A DNA stretch of 64,000 nt from Eudromia elegans (GCA_003342815.1 PTEX01000012.1:3863880-3927879), one strand, 5' to 3'. Positions 11,962-25,228 are shown, numbered from the stretch's first letter. Notes: generated by a model from the sequence alone, not told the origin. Translations and numbers: made by a program.

Positions 11962-14640
11962 CTGTGTTTGACTGGTTACTTCTGGAATTGTTCAAGCACT
12001 GAGGCAGCTTCTGCATCAATGTCTATGCTTTGATAAAATCTTGCTATTTTGGTGATTGAGAGAAGAGAGTAGTTTGCATCCGATATTCCAGTCAACCAGT
12101 GAACTCTGAATGTCACTGTAAGTTCAAGAACTACTTTTGCATTTTTTTGAATGCTCCTGAGAAAATCTATAATACTCTTTTATTAACCTGCTATCCCTTC
12201 CAGCAATTGGCATCACCTGCAGCTAGGACTGTTCACCAACGACCACCAGGTGCTTTCTGTTTCTGTGTAAAAAATGAGTTCAGAACTCATTTTCAGCTGC
12301 AATAAACTGATTGTATAGTTAATCTAAGATCTCTTTCTGAAAAATGAAGGACCCAGAAGTACCAGTTAACCATACTGCTAGGGAATTTCTAAGCTACGTA
12401 CTTCAACTCTTTTATTAGTGGAATAAATTTGTAGCGCTGGAAGACAGGATGTGAAGCAAATTTAAAACTATAGAAAGGAAGCAGAAACTTTTCTCCATTC
12501 AACTCCAAAATAGTCTTGGTTGAATGCGAACGGATATGACCTATGATTTTGATCATAACATTGTGATTCTGAATGAGAAAATCTAGTATAGATATAAAAT
12601 AAGGTTTGTTTCTATTAACCTTCTTTTTGAAAGCAAACAAAATCTTTACATTAGTAAGTCAGAGCTGGGACTTTGTAGCAAAGCAAGTTCAGTGCAGTGT
12701 TCTTTGATGGTCTTTGTGATTTTTTATTTCAGAAACTGCACCAAAATATGATGTTTCTCTAAGCCTTTTATTTTGCCACATTCTGACTAGGCAAAAATTA
12801 ATGCCAGTCAGCTCCAAAGTAGGAAAATAATGTTGCATTTCCAGTTGAATGATTCAGTACCATTCAGAGAGTTGCAACCACAGTAATGTCACACATTAAC
12901 ACCTACAGGGAACTTGACTACAGTAATTTGCTTCACTTTCTTATCAAGGACAGTTTGGGATAGTTAGATTTATGAAGTCATAATAACATATTGCTCATAC
13001 CAGTGGTAGAATACATTTCATTTTCTTGCTTTTTCTCTCTTGCTTGTTTTTAGTACTGTATAAAATGCCTTCCTATCAATAGTCACATAACTGTAAAAGA
13101 AGGATATTGACTTAAATCAATGATTTATAATGTAACTTATAAGATTGTCATAATGTCAAATTATAATAATATGTTTCCTCAGAGATTTTAACCAAGTCTC
13201 TGGATAAATAAAGGCTACTTTATATTTTTCAATCTCTTTCTATAACATTTGATGTATTTTACTTTTAAAAGCTAGCTGTGGTACTCTGTGAAATGCTCAT
13301 AGTGCAGTGGACCAGGACTTGCGTGATTCCCTTCTGTTCTGTTTGTTCCTCCTTTTTTTCAGTATATATCCTCAGCAGTAGGAACTTATTATCTGTTGGC
13401 TGCTGAATGCTGAATCACAGGTATGTAATGAAACGACCTTCTGCAGAAAGGCTTTCTCCTTCCTGGGTGCCCATGGAAATGGCCACCATGATTAAGGCAT
13501 GCATATACTTCCAGCTTTCTTCCATGATGCAATTAAGGGGAAAAGACAGATGTGCTTCACATTCCTTTCTCTCCTGATGAGGAATAGCTCTTTCCTGATT
13601 ATGTCTGCTCTCTAGGCTATAAAAAACATGATGGCAGATCTGCTTCACATCGGCGTGGACCTCGGGAGTAATAAAAGTGTTTTGCCTGACATGTTGACTC
13701 TAGTGCCTGGCCAGGAGCTCTCATCTAGATGGAGATATAGCCACCACTCATGGCCTAATGGAGGCAGCAGGAATCTCTTCAGCCCGTTGCTGCACAGTTG
13801 TCTATCCCACCTGCTGTAATGCAGGTGAAGAAATTGTCTCTGCTCACCTCTGAGTGCTGAGTCTTGCATGGGTCTTTCTTCAGGCTCTTTGCCTCTTCTA
13901 GGTGAAGGACCTTGGCTAGCTCACCTGGCCACGTACCACACAGGTACCACCACCTTCCCATCCAGAATATGAGCAAAGCTAAAGGTGACAGAGAGGGTTT
14001 CAGCCCCTGGGTACACGTTACTGGGAGAAAGTTTAGATAAGCAAGCATGAAAACCTGAACAAGATATCTGGTAAACCTGAATTTGCTGGTGTTAGAGGAG
14101 GCAATTTCTACATGATTGGAAATGTTGACACTTCTGTGGTATATAAGTGACATTCACCTCCCATGGGACTTTCCTGATATTCTCCTGTTCGTCCTCTTAA
14201 CACTAAACCAGCCTAGCAGCCAGCCATATTTTAAGGCATATTCAGGATTGGAATGGATGCTGCAGGACCAAATATAAGAGTTTGTTAGGTGTGATTACTT
14301 TTGCTGAGGAGATTCATCATGGAGGAAAAAGGCCTGATTTATTTCTGGGAGAGAGAAGATATTCTTTGGGCAAAGAAAAATTACATGTGTTCAGAATTAA
14401 TTGTAACCAAGATGCAAATATGCGGAGAAATTTTCAGATGTCTCCACTACTATAGAAGGAGACAGACATACAGGTCTTGCCCATGCTCTCTCAACGTATC
14501 ACTATGGCCCTGGTGGGATACTGTGGTTAAACATATATTTCTTGCATGTGTTATCTATTTATATTTATATTTACATATTATGTATATATTTATAGAAAGA
14601 GAGAGAGCAAATATACATGTTTACATATATGTATATGTCA

Positions 14641-15110
14641 CAGAAACACAGAATCACAGAATGGTTGAGGTTGGAAGGGACTTCTAGGGATCACCTAGTC
14701 CAATCCCCCTGCTCCAGCAGGGACCCCTAGAGCACGGGGCACAGGGTGGCATCCAGGTGGGTCTGGAAGATCTCCAGAGCAGGAGACTCCACAACCTCTC
14801 TGGGCAGCCTGTGCCAGGGCTCCATCACCCTCACAGGAAAGAAGCTCTTCCTCATCTCAAGAGGGAACTGCCTGTGTTTCAGTTTAAAACCATTGCCCCT
14901 TGTCCTATCACCAGCCACTACGGAGAACAGTTCAGCCACCTCCTCCCTACAATCATGCCTCAGGTACTTGTACATATTGATTAGATCCTCTCTCATCCTT
15001 CTCTTCTCTAGGCTAAACAGGACCAGCTCGTTTAACCTCTCCTCATATGGTAGGTGCTCTTGTCCCTTGATCATCTTTGTCACTTGTCGCTCAACCCTCT
15101 CTAGATACAC
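14641..15110 (-). mobile_element. CR1 LINE, best preserved copy (3' end)
   Basis: A minus-strand CR1 non-LTR retroposon truncated at its 5' end. On the minus strand it reads through the C-terminal part of CR1 ORF2, then about 85 bp of 3' UTR, then 8-bp terminal repeats (seen on + as CAGAAACA CAGAATCA CAGAATGG). The coding part (15110 down to 14727) stays open for 127 codons and ends at the natural CR1 stop after DATLCPVL. Blocks typical of the family are [42 protein letters not shown] and [17 protein letters not shown]. This region lies downstream of the polymerase active-site motifs, so the fragment cannot encode an active enzyme. The open frame suggests a younger insertion than the other copies. 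It landed in a TA-rich microsatellite, so a target-site duplication cannot be judged. The 3' UTR contains a CCCTGC/GCAGGG hairpin (14707-14722). Confidence 0.95.
14707..14722 (-). other. CR1 3'-UTR hairpin
   Basis: CCCTGCTCCAGCAGGG on the + strand folds into a stem with a minimal loop. The same stem is found at the same place in the CR1 copies at 60743 and 31793. 3'-end stem-loops are known to serve as RT recognition sites in some related LINEs (for example eel UnaL2). The role here is inferred. Confidence 0.7.
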
Positions 15111-17741
15111 CTAAAAACATATGTAATATATGCATTACTTTATGAAGTGCAAGTACCAAGAAAACTGGGCTATCTGCTTCCTGTTGGTAAGAACGAATTA
15201 CAGATCATGTCAATGATACTTATAGTAGTTTTGTAATAATATGCAGAATAGTCTCATTCAGTCTTTTAAGCTGTTAATTGCTAGTCATATATATGGGGTG
15301 ACTGTATTTGGGTCATCAGAAGCTGTCTGAGTGGCAGCTTCTCAGTGCCCTGAGTATCTTGTTTTGGAGGAGAGGAAACCTTCTGTCTGCTCTGTGCAAA
15401 CCCTTCAGTTCAAAGCACAGCAACATCAGCCCACATCGCTTTGTGTTTGCCTTACCTGTGAGCCAGCCACAATGCATCCTAATTTTTTGTGTGTGTTTGA
15501 AGTGTTCTGTGAATATTTCCTGTTACTGCACCTGCCGTCACGTTGCCTCTCAGCATATATTTCAAGCTCAAAGCTTTGGAGCAGGCCTTGGGGGCAAACT
15601 TGCCGCTGATACACACTCCTGACTGAATTAATTTCTCCAGCTGAAGGAAGCTTCTCTGCTCAGCAGAAGCCATTTTCACCTTATTACAGCATCTAACAGA
15701 GCAGAATTCAGGAGCAAATGGTGTCATACTTTTATATAAATTTGGGTGAGAAACAGCCGTCTTTAACATCTGCTGGGAACACAGTCTCGGACCTGAGTCA
15801 TGTCATGTCCCTGCTCTCAACAACCCCTTGCCTTCAGCAGCAACGGGGCAGCTGAATCTGTGGGGACGTTCCTGTCATGGGAGGCCCGCAGGAGGTCTCC
15901 CTGCAGGCCCAGCAAGGAGAAGGGTACAGCTAAGGACCTACTCCTGTCCTCAGAGCTGGGTCAAAAGCTAACAAACCCCGTGTATTACTCCATGAAATAC
16001 TGCATGTATGAATAGGCAAATTACTGTAAACATGCAGAGGGGAATGCCGGCAGTGAGAGGAAGATGTGACTAAGTGGGAATATATTGCTTTTGTTTCAGC
16101 TAACCGCAAAAATTAAGCATTACATTTAAAATGCAAGGTGCAGAGATTCAATTTGTCACAGAAACGGGGAAAATCAGGAAAGAACAGCAAATGTCATGAG
16201 TCACAATCTCATGCACAGAACAATATTCATCTTTCTTGAAAATGAAGTATCCTGCCTGGAAAATTTTACCAGACAGCATGCATGTTTAGACCTGAAACTA
16301 CTTCATTTTGTGCTATTTCTGGACATAGTTCTTTTTAAATAAAAGTCAACTGATTTTTCACGAGTTTTGTCTCTGATAAACTTTGAGAAATTTATATTGG
16401 GATGCCGCAGTCTGAAGGCATGAAAAGGTCTCTTCAAATTACACCTGACAGGTTGCAGGCAGCCGGGTACGAGTGCTCCAATCTCATGGAGTCAGAGCGC
16501 TGCGAAGCTCCATCCCTCCAGGCAGGTGTTTCTGCTCTTTCCAGCTGAAACGCAGACAGATGGAATTTGACAGTGTTTCCCCTTCAGTTGCGTCCTACGG
16601 AAAATTAGCTAGCCTTGTCTTTTGGTTGATGCAGGCACGAATGACAAACAATTGCCAGCTAGGGGTATTTTCCCATGCTAAATCCACAGATATGACAGCA
16701 AATGCTTTTGAAACGAAAGCAATAATAAGGATGGAAACTCTCACGGGCCTGTGAAATCAGATTGTTCTGTAAGAAATTTCTGCATTTTTTATCTTCCTTA
16801 TTAATGGCAGATGCAAAGTTAATCATGCTGCTGGTACAAAAGATGAAGTGAATAACAGGGAGCCCATAGGGCCTTTTTCCTCACGTTGCTGTGTCTCAGC
16901 TATATTTGAGCTGAGCAAAAGAAGAGCTTAATTGTAGCTGTGTAAATGGTGAGCTCACAAGGCTTTAGCATGTGGATCAAATGAACGAGTTACTCAAATG
17001 TCTTCCTAAAGCAAGCCCAACTTTCTTAAGGATTCTATGTACTAAGAAGGCCAGGGGGCACAATGTTGCCAAAGTGAATCTATAGGTTAAATATATATAG
17101 CCTATCTATATTGTATTAAATATGCTATATTAACTATACTTTATAGTCTTAGCATATTGTAATTTGCTGGAAAATGAATATTCAGACCAGGGTAAGAGAC
17201 TGCTAATACTACTGACATCACCTTCATGACAGCCCTTCCTATACTTTGATACCAATTAATATTTCTTCTACATATAGCTACGCACTCTGCAAATTTCTTC
17301 TCCAGTATGGAAGAATGAAAGTTTTAACATCTTTTATGTTCAAAAGGCTGGCAGCATCTTTAACATTTTTATATACCATATATATGTGTGTGTACACCTT
17401 TATATACTTTAACTATTGTTGAATCCATTTCTCCGTCTTGCTGCAAGGAAACCAACGTTTCAGCCTTTCAGCCCTATTTGACAGTGATCTACTGGTGTAA
17501 GGCCTCTAGAACGTACCTTGCAAGGACAATCACACTGTGTCTTAGTAGTTTTGCTTTCTGATGTCTAGGATTTAAGGCAGAAGGGAGCTTTACAAAAGTA
17601 TTTCAGTGTGATAGTGCATAATCATACGACTACAGAGGAAAACCAAACAGACCCACACTAGAATAAAATCCCTCAAGGCTACTTTTTTTCTTGAGTTCAG
17701 ATTGCTACTTACTTTTCTTGAAAGTCCTTTAATTCCAAAAA
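15111..17741. other. unique DNA, likely rich in conserved non-coding sequence
   Basis: No exon is recognised. The first 900 bases contain several overlapping open frames of 60-104 codons on both strands, which look like chance. The stretch from about 16080 to 17030 is complex, free of simple repeats and full of transcription-factor-like words (listed separately). From 17080 to 17420 the sequence turns TA-rich (TATATAG and TATATGTGTG words). The block ends at an assembly gap. Confidence 0.5.
16080..17030. promoter_or_regulatory. candidate conserved non-coding block (enhancer-like)
   Basis: About 950 bp of complex, repeat-free, non-coding sequence. Direct observations: an AP-1 word TGAGTCA (16197-16203), a SOX-like AACAATTG (16647-16654), and several TTAAT and ATTAG homeodomain-type words. 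Base composition is even, unlike the microsatellite-rich flanks. Such texture is common in vertebrate developmental enhancers, but conservation is not something I can see from one sequence, so this is a low-confidence inference. Confidence 0.3.
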
Positions 17742-18026
17742 NNNNNNNNNNNNNNNNNNNNNNNNNNNNNNNNNNNNNNNNNNNNNNNNNNNNNNNNNNN
17801 NNNNNNNNNNNNNNNNNNNNNNNNNNNNNNNNNNNNNNNNNNNNNNNNNNNNNNNNNNNNNNNNNNNNNNNNNNNNNNNNNNNNNNNNNNNNNNNNNNNN
17901 NNNNNNNNNNNNNNNNNNNNNNNNNNNNNNNNNNNNNNNNNNNNNNNNNNNNNNNNNNNNNNNNNNNNNNNNNNNNNNNNNNNNNNNNNNNNNNNNNNNN
18001 NNNNNNNNNNNNNNNNNNNNNNNNNN
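17742..18026. other. assembly gap (285 N)
   Basis: All bases are N. The right edge runs directly into (GAAG)n, whereas the left edge is ordinary sequence, so the start of the GAAG array probably lies inside the gap. The true length is unknown. Confidence 0.98.
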
Positions 18027-18120
18027 GAAGGAAGGAAGGAAGGAAGGAAGGAAGGAAGGAAGGAAGGAAGGAAGGAAGGAAGGAAGGAAGGAAGGAAGGA
18101 AGGAAGGAAGGAAGGAAGGA
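18027..18120. repeat. (GAAG)n tetranucleotide microsatellite
   Basis: A perfect GAAG array of about 94 bp (roughly 23 units) directly follows the gap. It creates artificial open frames (SFLPSFLP on the minus strand) that are not genes. Confidence 0.97.
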
Positions 18121-21100
18121 AAAATCAAAATCCATTGGATGGGTAGTTTCTCATTGCACCACATGAAAACCAGTGCTTTATGAGAGAAAAAATTCTCATT
18201 GCTCACTCCTTCCACAAAAGTTTAGTGGAAAGCGTGCTAGAACCTTTGCTTATGGATAATTACAAAAGTAATTTCTTTCTGCAGCAAGACTCAGAGCTAT
18301 AATAAAACTTTTATTGGATCAATAGCTGCTCAAGTATTGAAAGTAGTCATAAATTTCCATGGCATTAACAGAATTCTGTAATTTGTCACTCAGATTGGGT
18401 CCAGGCAAGCAGGGCCAAAGCAAGTCCATTTGACAGCTATTAAAGCTATTGAAATAACTTAGGTAAGTTGGGAAAAATGCTTGGGTAGCTATGTCCCAAA
18501 CTACAATTCGTGCATTAATAAGATCAGAGAATAAATTTCTGCAAAAGATTGACAATCCTTTTTCCCTGCCTGCACATAGCCCTGTACCTATATTCCTGTT
18601 GGAGCTGAATTCTAGTAATCTCATTGCATGAATACCTTCTGCTGCTGAATGAAATACAGTAGTTTCAGCTTCCTTTGAAACACTGATGTTCCTCAATATT
18701 GGAAACTGGAAGTACAGACTATCAAACAGGTTGCCTGTCCTACTTGGTAGGTAGGTACCTCCTACTCAGAAATTAATATTAACGGAGAGAAAATACCAAC
18801 CAGTTCTTCCCTTACTTTCCTTCATGAGGGTTGTCATGTGCTACCCTCAAGCTTTTTAGCTACCTTCATCTTAAGCCTTTAAATGAAGCTGCGAATATAT
18901 GTTTATTTGTTTAAAATTGCTTACTTTTATCTCCACAACATTTTCCTTTAGGAATCTTTGCCCTACTTTTGTTTGTAATAAATATGATAACGACAATGAA
19001 GAAAGACTAATCAAGCAAAACCCATCAGCTTGTTCTGGTAAACTGCTTTTTGATCTACCTTAGTAAAGCTCTTTCTTACTAGAGAAGGCAATCATAAAAT
19101 TAACTTGCTTGTCTTTTAGAAAGTGGAGTGATTTATAGGTTATGTGGAAATGTTTTTGCTATGATACTGACAACAGTGTGGGTTCTCTTGGCATCACTAG
19201 TGAGAGCACAGCCAAGGATTGAATTCGTCCCCAAGTGCAGCACTCACATGCAAAGACAGTACGACCTAGAGCCCCAAATTCAGCAAGGCTTCTCTGCACC
19301 AGCTCTCCAGAGTGTGGCAGTGAAGTAAGAATCATGCAGGCTCTGTTGTGAGGTTAGGCTTCCCTTGATGTGGGTTTGCCATCAATTTTCCATGTCCTCA
19401 AAATCCACAGAGCGATATGTGAATCAAAACATCTCTGTCCTGGAAATCCTATCTGCCAGAAAGACCCTATCCACCGTCGCTCTGCTTTCCACTGATGACC
19501 ACGTGCTGCACTCCGGGACAACAGAGGCTTTAGGACACTGTGATGTGCCACTTCTCTTTTAGGCATATGTATGGAGGCCAGGCTATAGTACTATGTTACT
19601 TGGGGGAAAGAAGACTTTCAGTCCGTGTGATAAAAGTAAGAAGTACCACTTTCACGCAAGTTGCATTTTTAATTATTTTCCAATGTAAAATATATGCACA
19701 TGAAAATTAAACAGGAGTGTATATTCAGAATAACGTGCTTGAAAACAGCAAGAGACAGTGACCTTATCTGCTTAAGCTTTGTCCCAATACTTTCAGATCT
19801 ACAAAGCAAAAGATGTTCTCTAATTTTATATCTAGTTATCTAAGCCCAGAGCCTCCTGGGTTAATCTTGAAGGTCTATCTGCACAGACTAGATTGAAATG
19901 ATAAGCTAAATCTTACACATGATATCAGATGAATGTGAAATTAGCTGTGAAAGGCAAATAACTTATTTTAGTATCTCTTGCTATTTATAGAAATAAAAGC
20001 CATAGAAAAATCAGTTTGCCTGATTTAGCAAGCAACTCGGCATGAATTAAAACTACTCTGAGTAATATTAAGTAAACAAATTTAGCTACAGAGAATGATG
20101 ACATTTCTTCTCTGGAGTGAGAAACAATCCTCAGAAAAAAATAAGGGATTGGATTTTGGTTTAAATATCTTCTCAGAAAACTATGTTATTTTAACTGATC
20201 ATTTTTCCCCCTTCTCTTCTCAAAGATATGTTTCTACTATTCTTGAGTTATATAAGTTGATTATCATGAATCAATTCATTCGTTAGTATTATATTATCAT
20301 CAGGTTTTATAGATGTCATTATATCAAGAATTTTTGAATAACAGTTTATTACATTCTTTACATCTACACATTTTAAAAGTTCTTAAAATCTATTCTAATC
20401 TATATACAGAGGGAAAACCATACTCTCATAGCTGCCTCTGAGATGGGTCCTTACAATACATTCCAGGTTTTGTAATTAATTGAGAAGGAAACCTTTTAAA
20501 GATGGAACATTAGACTAATTACTTATTCTAGATATTGATGTATAGATATAAATAAGTTTCACTGGATCTTGCATTATGTAACATGACACATATGAAAATT
20601 GCTGTCAAGACTTTTATGAACTTCAGTAATATTCATTATTTCCTAAAAAGTCAGAGGAATATCTGGATCAAGTTTAAGTAGTTTACTTTGCTGAAACCAA
20701 AATATAAAGTATATAATATCAAGGACTTAAATATCTAGTAATAAAAGAAAACTTTTCCTGCTTTCTCTGCTTTCTTATGATGTGTTTTTCTAGACAAAAC
20801 CTAAATTTATGACAAAAAAGTCATTATATGTTTATCATTTAATTAATGCATAATTAGAACCTTCAGCACAGATTCTTATAAGAAAGCTAAATGAAGATTG
20901 TTTCTAAAGAAAGCTCTATGAAGAAACTGCGCTCAGCACATTTCAAAAGAAATATGTGATGTTCAGTCACTGGAAGTCTTTCTCCTTCATCCATATCTCT
21001 CTCATCATTAAATGAACAAACTAAAAATTACTTGTGGAGCATAGAGAGTTTAATTGGGACTGAGAGACTGTTTTCTGCCATAAAACCTATGTCTTTATCA

Positions 21101-21611
21101 AGTCTATTATTCTTAGCATTCAGCATATATAAAATGGAGTTATTAATTTTTTTTTCATATCGCTTCTTTTGAAGTTACTTTGTATCTCCTGAGTGTTAGG
21201 AGGCAATGATTTTTTTTTTTTTAGTGGAAATTATTTCCTGCATTTGGACAGATATTTCTGTCCTGTGTGAGCTCACATGCTTCTGTGTTGGTAGTTTGCT
21301 CTCATTCATGTTGTCTCTGAGATGGCCCCATGGTGTGCATCATCCCATCATCCCTGGGAATATTTCCACGATTTCCACTGCAGATGCAGAACCACCTCTC
21401 CTCCAAAAGACCATGTCTACTCCCCACCCGGTCACCACGAGCACCATAAGAGTAGAGTATCTTCAAACAACCACATGCCTATGTCCCACAGAGAAGCATG
21501 CGTCTCCACAAAACTAGAGTAGAACCAAGGCCACTGTCTTATTTGCTGGAAGGAGAAGAAAGCTAATGTCAATATAGTCTCTCCAAGCTACCAAAACACT
21601 TCTCTAGAGAG

Positions 21612-21627
21612 AAAAAAAAAAAAAAAA
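21612..21627. repeat. poly-A tract
   Basis: A run of 16 A. The preceding sequence is not recognisably a processed transcript. Confidence 0.85.
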
Positions 21628-22730
21628 GATCACATTCCCAACTGATTGTCTTCATTCTTGATGTTTCTACCATTCAAAGGAGACCCAAAAAATGTCTTTC
21701 AAAGATAAGTCCAGGAGTCAAGATTTTTTATCACTACACATTGCAGATCCATGACAGAAAAATATTTCTGGCATATTCCCATTCTTTTCCCTTCCTCCCT
21801 ATTTCTACCTTTAAAATACAAAATATGTGACATGTTTACAATGTCACCTAAACACATAAGAAATTATACTCTAAAGTACAGAATGAGTAGTTCCCCTGAT
21901 CAAGGTTAACACTAGCTCTTAAGCAGAAAACTGTGCACCAGTAAGGGATGCTGGGGCATTTCTGTGCTTGACATACACCTCGTGATGTGTTTGGAATACT
22001 TTTATTACTGCTTCAGTTCCATATAAATGGCAGAGGAAAAGCAGCTGTTTGTGAATGTGTTTGCTTTCCTTTCCGTAGATAGCTATACTCAGTGTGACCA
22101 TTTTTTTCTGATATAAATTCCTGAATAATAGATCCTTATTCTAAAGCTCTGCTGAAAGATTTATAAATTCTGTATGAGAGGATCCTGTAGTTTTGGGGTC
22201 TGAGAGAGCTTAAGTGTACTTTAGCTTTTCTTATAGTGAAATAAATAGACCAAGGGGACTGTGGCTATCAGAGTATCCAGCATGAGCCCATAGCTCTTCC
22301 CCATACCCATAGTCTTCCTCCAGGCAGGAGAACCACAGCCTGGGTGCCTGTTGGGTGGTGTTTCATGTGCTGTGTGGGGCACTGGCCAGCAGAATGTTCT
22401 CTGGCACAACCCAAAACCATTTAGGGGATGTGCTAGTTATCAAACATTATGGGAAGCCACAGGCCACTGACTGGGTCCATGCAGTGGCCCAGTTTCATTA
22501 CTCCAGACATAGCCTGTAAGCCATGCATGTCTCTACAACACAGTTTTGCTTTCTGTACGAGTTAATAATCTTCCCTTTCTGCCTCTCACTGCTGTACTGA
22601 GATGTTGTAGCTCTTTCAAGCCGATGCAGAAATGTCTTCTCATCACAGGGTGTTTGGAGGACAGGGTGGCCAGATGCAATGTAGTAGCGAAGCAGAGGGA
22701 CTTGGTTCTCCGTGAGGAAATTACGACCAA

Positions 22731-22940
22731 CAAGCAAAGGAAGGAAGAAAATGGAACAGTGTCTGGGAGGCTGATGGGCTGAGAGGACTGTGAAAAGCAA
22801 AAGGTCAAAGCAAGGAAAATAACAAAGAGCAAAGGAAGGCAAAGCAAAGGATAAAAAAGTGGAGAAGAGGCTCAAGGGGATTGAGCGGTAAGTAAGGCAA
22901 GGCTTGGAGAGGAAAGGATAAAAATAAGGTTTGAAAGACC
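22731..22940. repeat. purine-rich (A/G) low-complexity tract
   Basis: The + strand is dominated by AAGG, AAAG, GCAAAG and GGAAGG words for about 210 bp with few pyrimidine runs. The composition removes stop codons from the minus strand, which explains the long minus-strand open frames here. Confidence 0.7.
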
Positions 22941-25228
22941 TGGACCTGCAGAAATTTTGTAAGGTGAATTTAGCATTTCCAGTCCCTGAGGTGCAAATCA
23001 CCTAGGTTAAGAGTGGATAGGAGCCACTGTGAGTTTGTCCATTTTCTGTACTACTATTCTGACAAGTGCTGCCGGCAACATCATCCTGCACTCCATTTTC
23101 AGATTATTGCTGAAACCTTCATTCAGGATAAATCCTTTCCTTCTCATCCATGCATTTAAATGACCAGCATCGGTGTCACCACTGTTTTACTGCATTCAGA
23201 TATCATTACAGAAAATGGAGAATTCAGTGGTCCCATGCTCGGTAGTGAGACATTATAGTGCGGCAGCGTGAAACCATTCGGGAGCAGGATACACTACCAT
23301 ACCACTCCCCCAACCCACTCCAGAGAGGTGTCCCCGGTGCACAAGGTGCATTCACGACTTCTCAGGAGGCAATGATTTCTCCAAATAATGCATCATTTAC
23401 TGCAAAATTATTGCAAGAAGTTGAAACAATGTGAGGCCTTCTGTTTCATAGTACACAGACTTTTGGTATACGCAAGTTCATAGGTAAACCATATTTTTTA
23501 GGTCTAAGTGAAGACTCATTGCTATTATGCCCTCATCTGGTCCTTTCACTTCCTGCATTTGTCACTTGAGTTTCTGACTAATTATCAAAATTGACTGCAG
23601 GCATGAATCATGTGCTTTAATATAGCCTGAAGAACCAGTCGAAAGGTATATAGCCGTTTTTCACTAAAGTGAACTCTTTAAATTGGGTTCATGGGTTCTT
23701 CTTTCTGCAAAATGTGTCATGAAAAAGAGTGTCTAATCAGTTTAAAACCCTCCATCCTTGAAAAGCACCCTATCGTATGCTGGATTTGCAGGTCAGTTGT
23801 AATTCGTATATTGTAACAATATTGTAACAGAAAAATCTAATGACAGTGATAGGGAGACTTTGGGGTATGCTCTTGAACATGGATGTATTCTTTGGTGCTC
23901 TTTCATGTAGCTTCTTCTTTAAGCTTTAGGTAGAGCTTACCTACATGCTCTATAGCCATGACCTCTTTTAACAAGTATCTTTGGTTTTTGAATAACATGC
24001 ACTCATCTGAGGATTTTGCTGCAGCGAAAATCAGAATCTGTAAGTCAGGCTGACACAACAAGGCACAGAGTTCTGAATCAAATCTGAAGCTTTGAGCAAA
24101 AGGGAATTGTGTCCAAATGTCGTCACTGGGTTAATAGAAAGGGCTCTACTAAATAGAAGCCTCCCACCTCTTAACGATAGGTCAGTATTATAAAAGGGAG
24201 TATCCATTCACCATAGGGTAAATCTGAGAAGATCCCAAACAGAGCAAAATATCTCCACAGCACAGGGTCATTTAATGCAGACACACCCAAATGCAGGTCC
24301 TTGGTGATGTGGGTAGCTAGTTTGTGGGCATTTTGCCAGAAGAGCTATACTGCTCCCAATTCCAGTGCTAAGGCATTTGGGGAGAGGTGGGGTATCTTTG
24401 CAGGACTGGATGTGGTTGTAATGCAGATTTGAGATCTTGTAGCACAGCGTGACTTGAACTATCCACAGGCAGCAGCTGCCTAACTCACCCTTGTGGGACA
24501 CATTCAGCATATGGCTACACTGGTAGCAAAATGTACCAAAGAGGATCAAAATATACCAAATAAATGTACCAAAAGGATCACTTCTGAAAGCAAGGAGCCA
24601 CCACAGTATTTCAGAATAAGACACAGAATTGCCATAGAAAGATCTTCATCTCATCAGAATGAGATCACTCAAGACTGCATGGGAAACAGGACAGGATATT
24701 TCCCATGCATGAAGGACAGACGATTTAGTCTTGTCTTGTTAGGGCTTCACATACAGGAAATTTGGACAGTTTCGCAAACGCTCATCGTCCTAGGTGCATG
24801 TTAACTGAGGCAACGACTTCTTGTTTGATCACCAGTTGTTTATGGCATACATATGCATCATAACTGGATTATGTTAACAAAGTGTTTAATGAAGCTTTAA
24901 TATTTCTGGTAGAAGGAGCCAGATTAGATCTTTATTTGCTGGATACTTTGATTTCTGGAAGATTTTTACCTTTCCTGCAGCAGTGAAGATTGAACACGGA
25001 GATAAACTGCAGAAAAAGACATGTATAGCTACAATATTTAAATCTTGGAAATATTTGCCTGATTTATCTTTTTTTTATATTATTGGGGTCATTACAATTG
25101 TCGAATCTGGGCTAAAAAAAAAAATCACTCAGATCGAAATTTTCAGGAATGATTTTTTTAAAGACATGGGCAAGGACCATTTCTGAGGATTACCTGATTT
25201 CACCCCATGAATGTCCCATGGAAAAGGC

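Larger units (their letters stand above)
8373..14640. other. unique intergenic DNA, no gene seen
   Basis: No coding exon or named repeat is visible. The block contains a 26-bp near-continuous palindrome (10155-10180), a TA-rich patch (about 10887-10950), a 14-bp tandem duplication (11199-11226) and T-runs at 11235-11247 and 11946-11961. At 13.4-14.2 kb several overlapping minus-strand frames stay open for 74-124 codons. Their translations show no domain and overlap in more than one frame, which points to chance. Just before 14640 the DNA becomes TA/AG-rich, and this is where the next CR1 inserted. Confidence 0.6.

Noticed and set aside
13288-13312. Match to the miR-20b-like string TGCTCATAGTGCAG
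   Set aside because: Fourteen bases match the mature miRNA, but the seed end differs and no complementary arm follows within 60 bases, so there is no hairpin precursor.
13415-14153. Several overlapping minus-strand frames as an old transposon or gene
   Set aside because: No peptide block matches a known transposase, polymerase or host family, and no terminal repeats are visible. Left as unique DNA.
22498-23001. 167-codon minus-strand frame
   Set aside because: It follows a purine-rich + strand that lacks minus-strand stops, and the peptide is compositionally biased (F/L/S/P-rich) with no domain.
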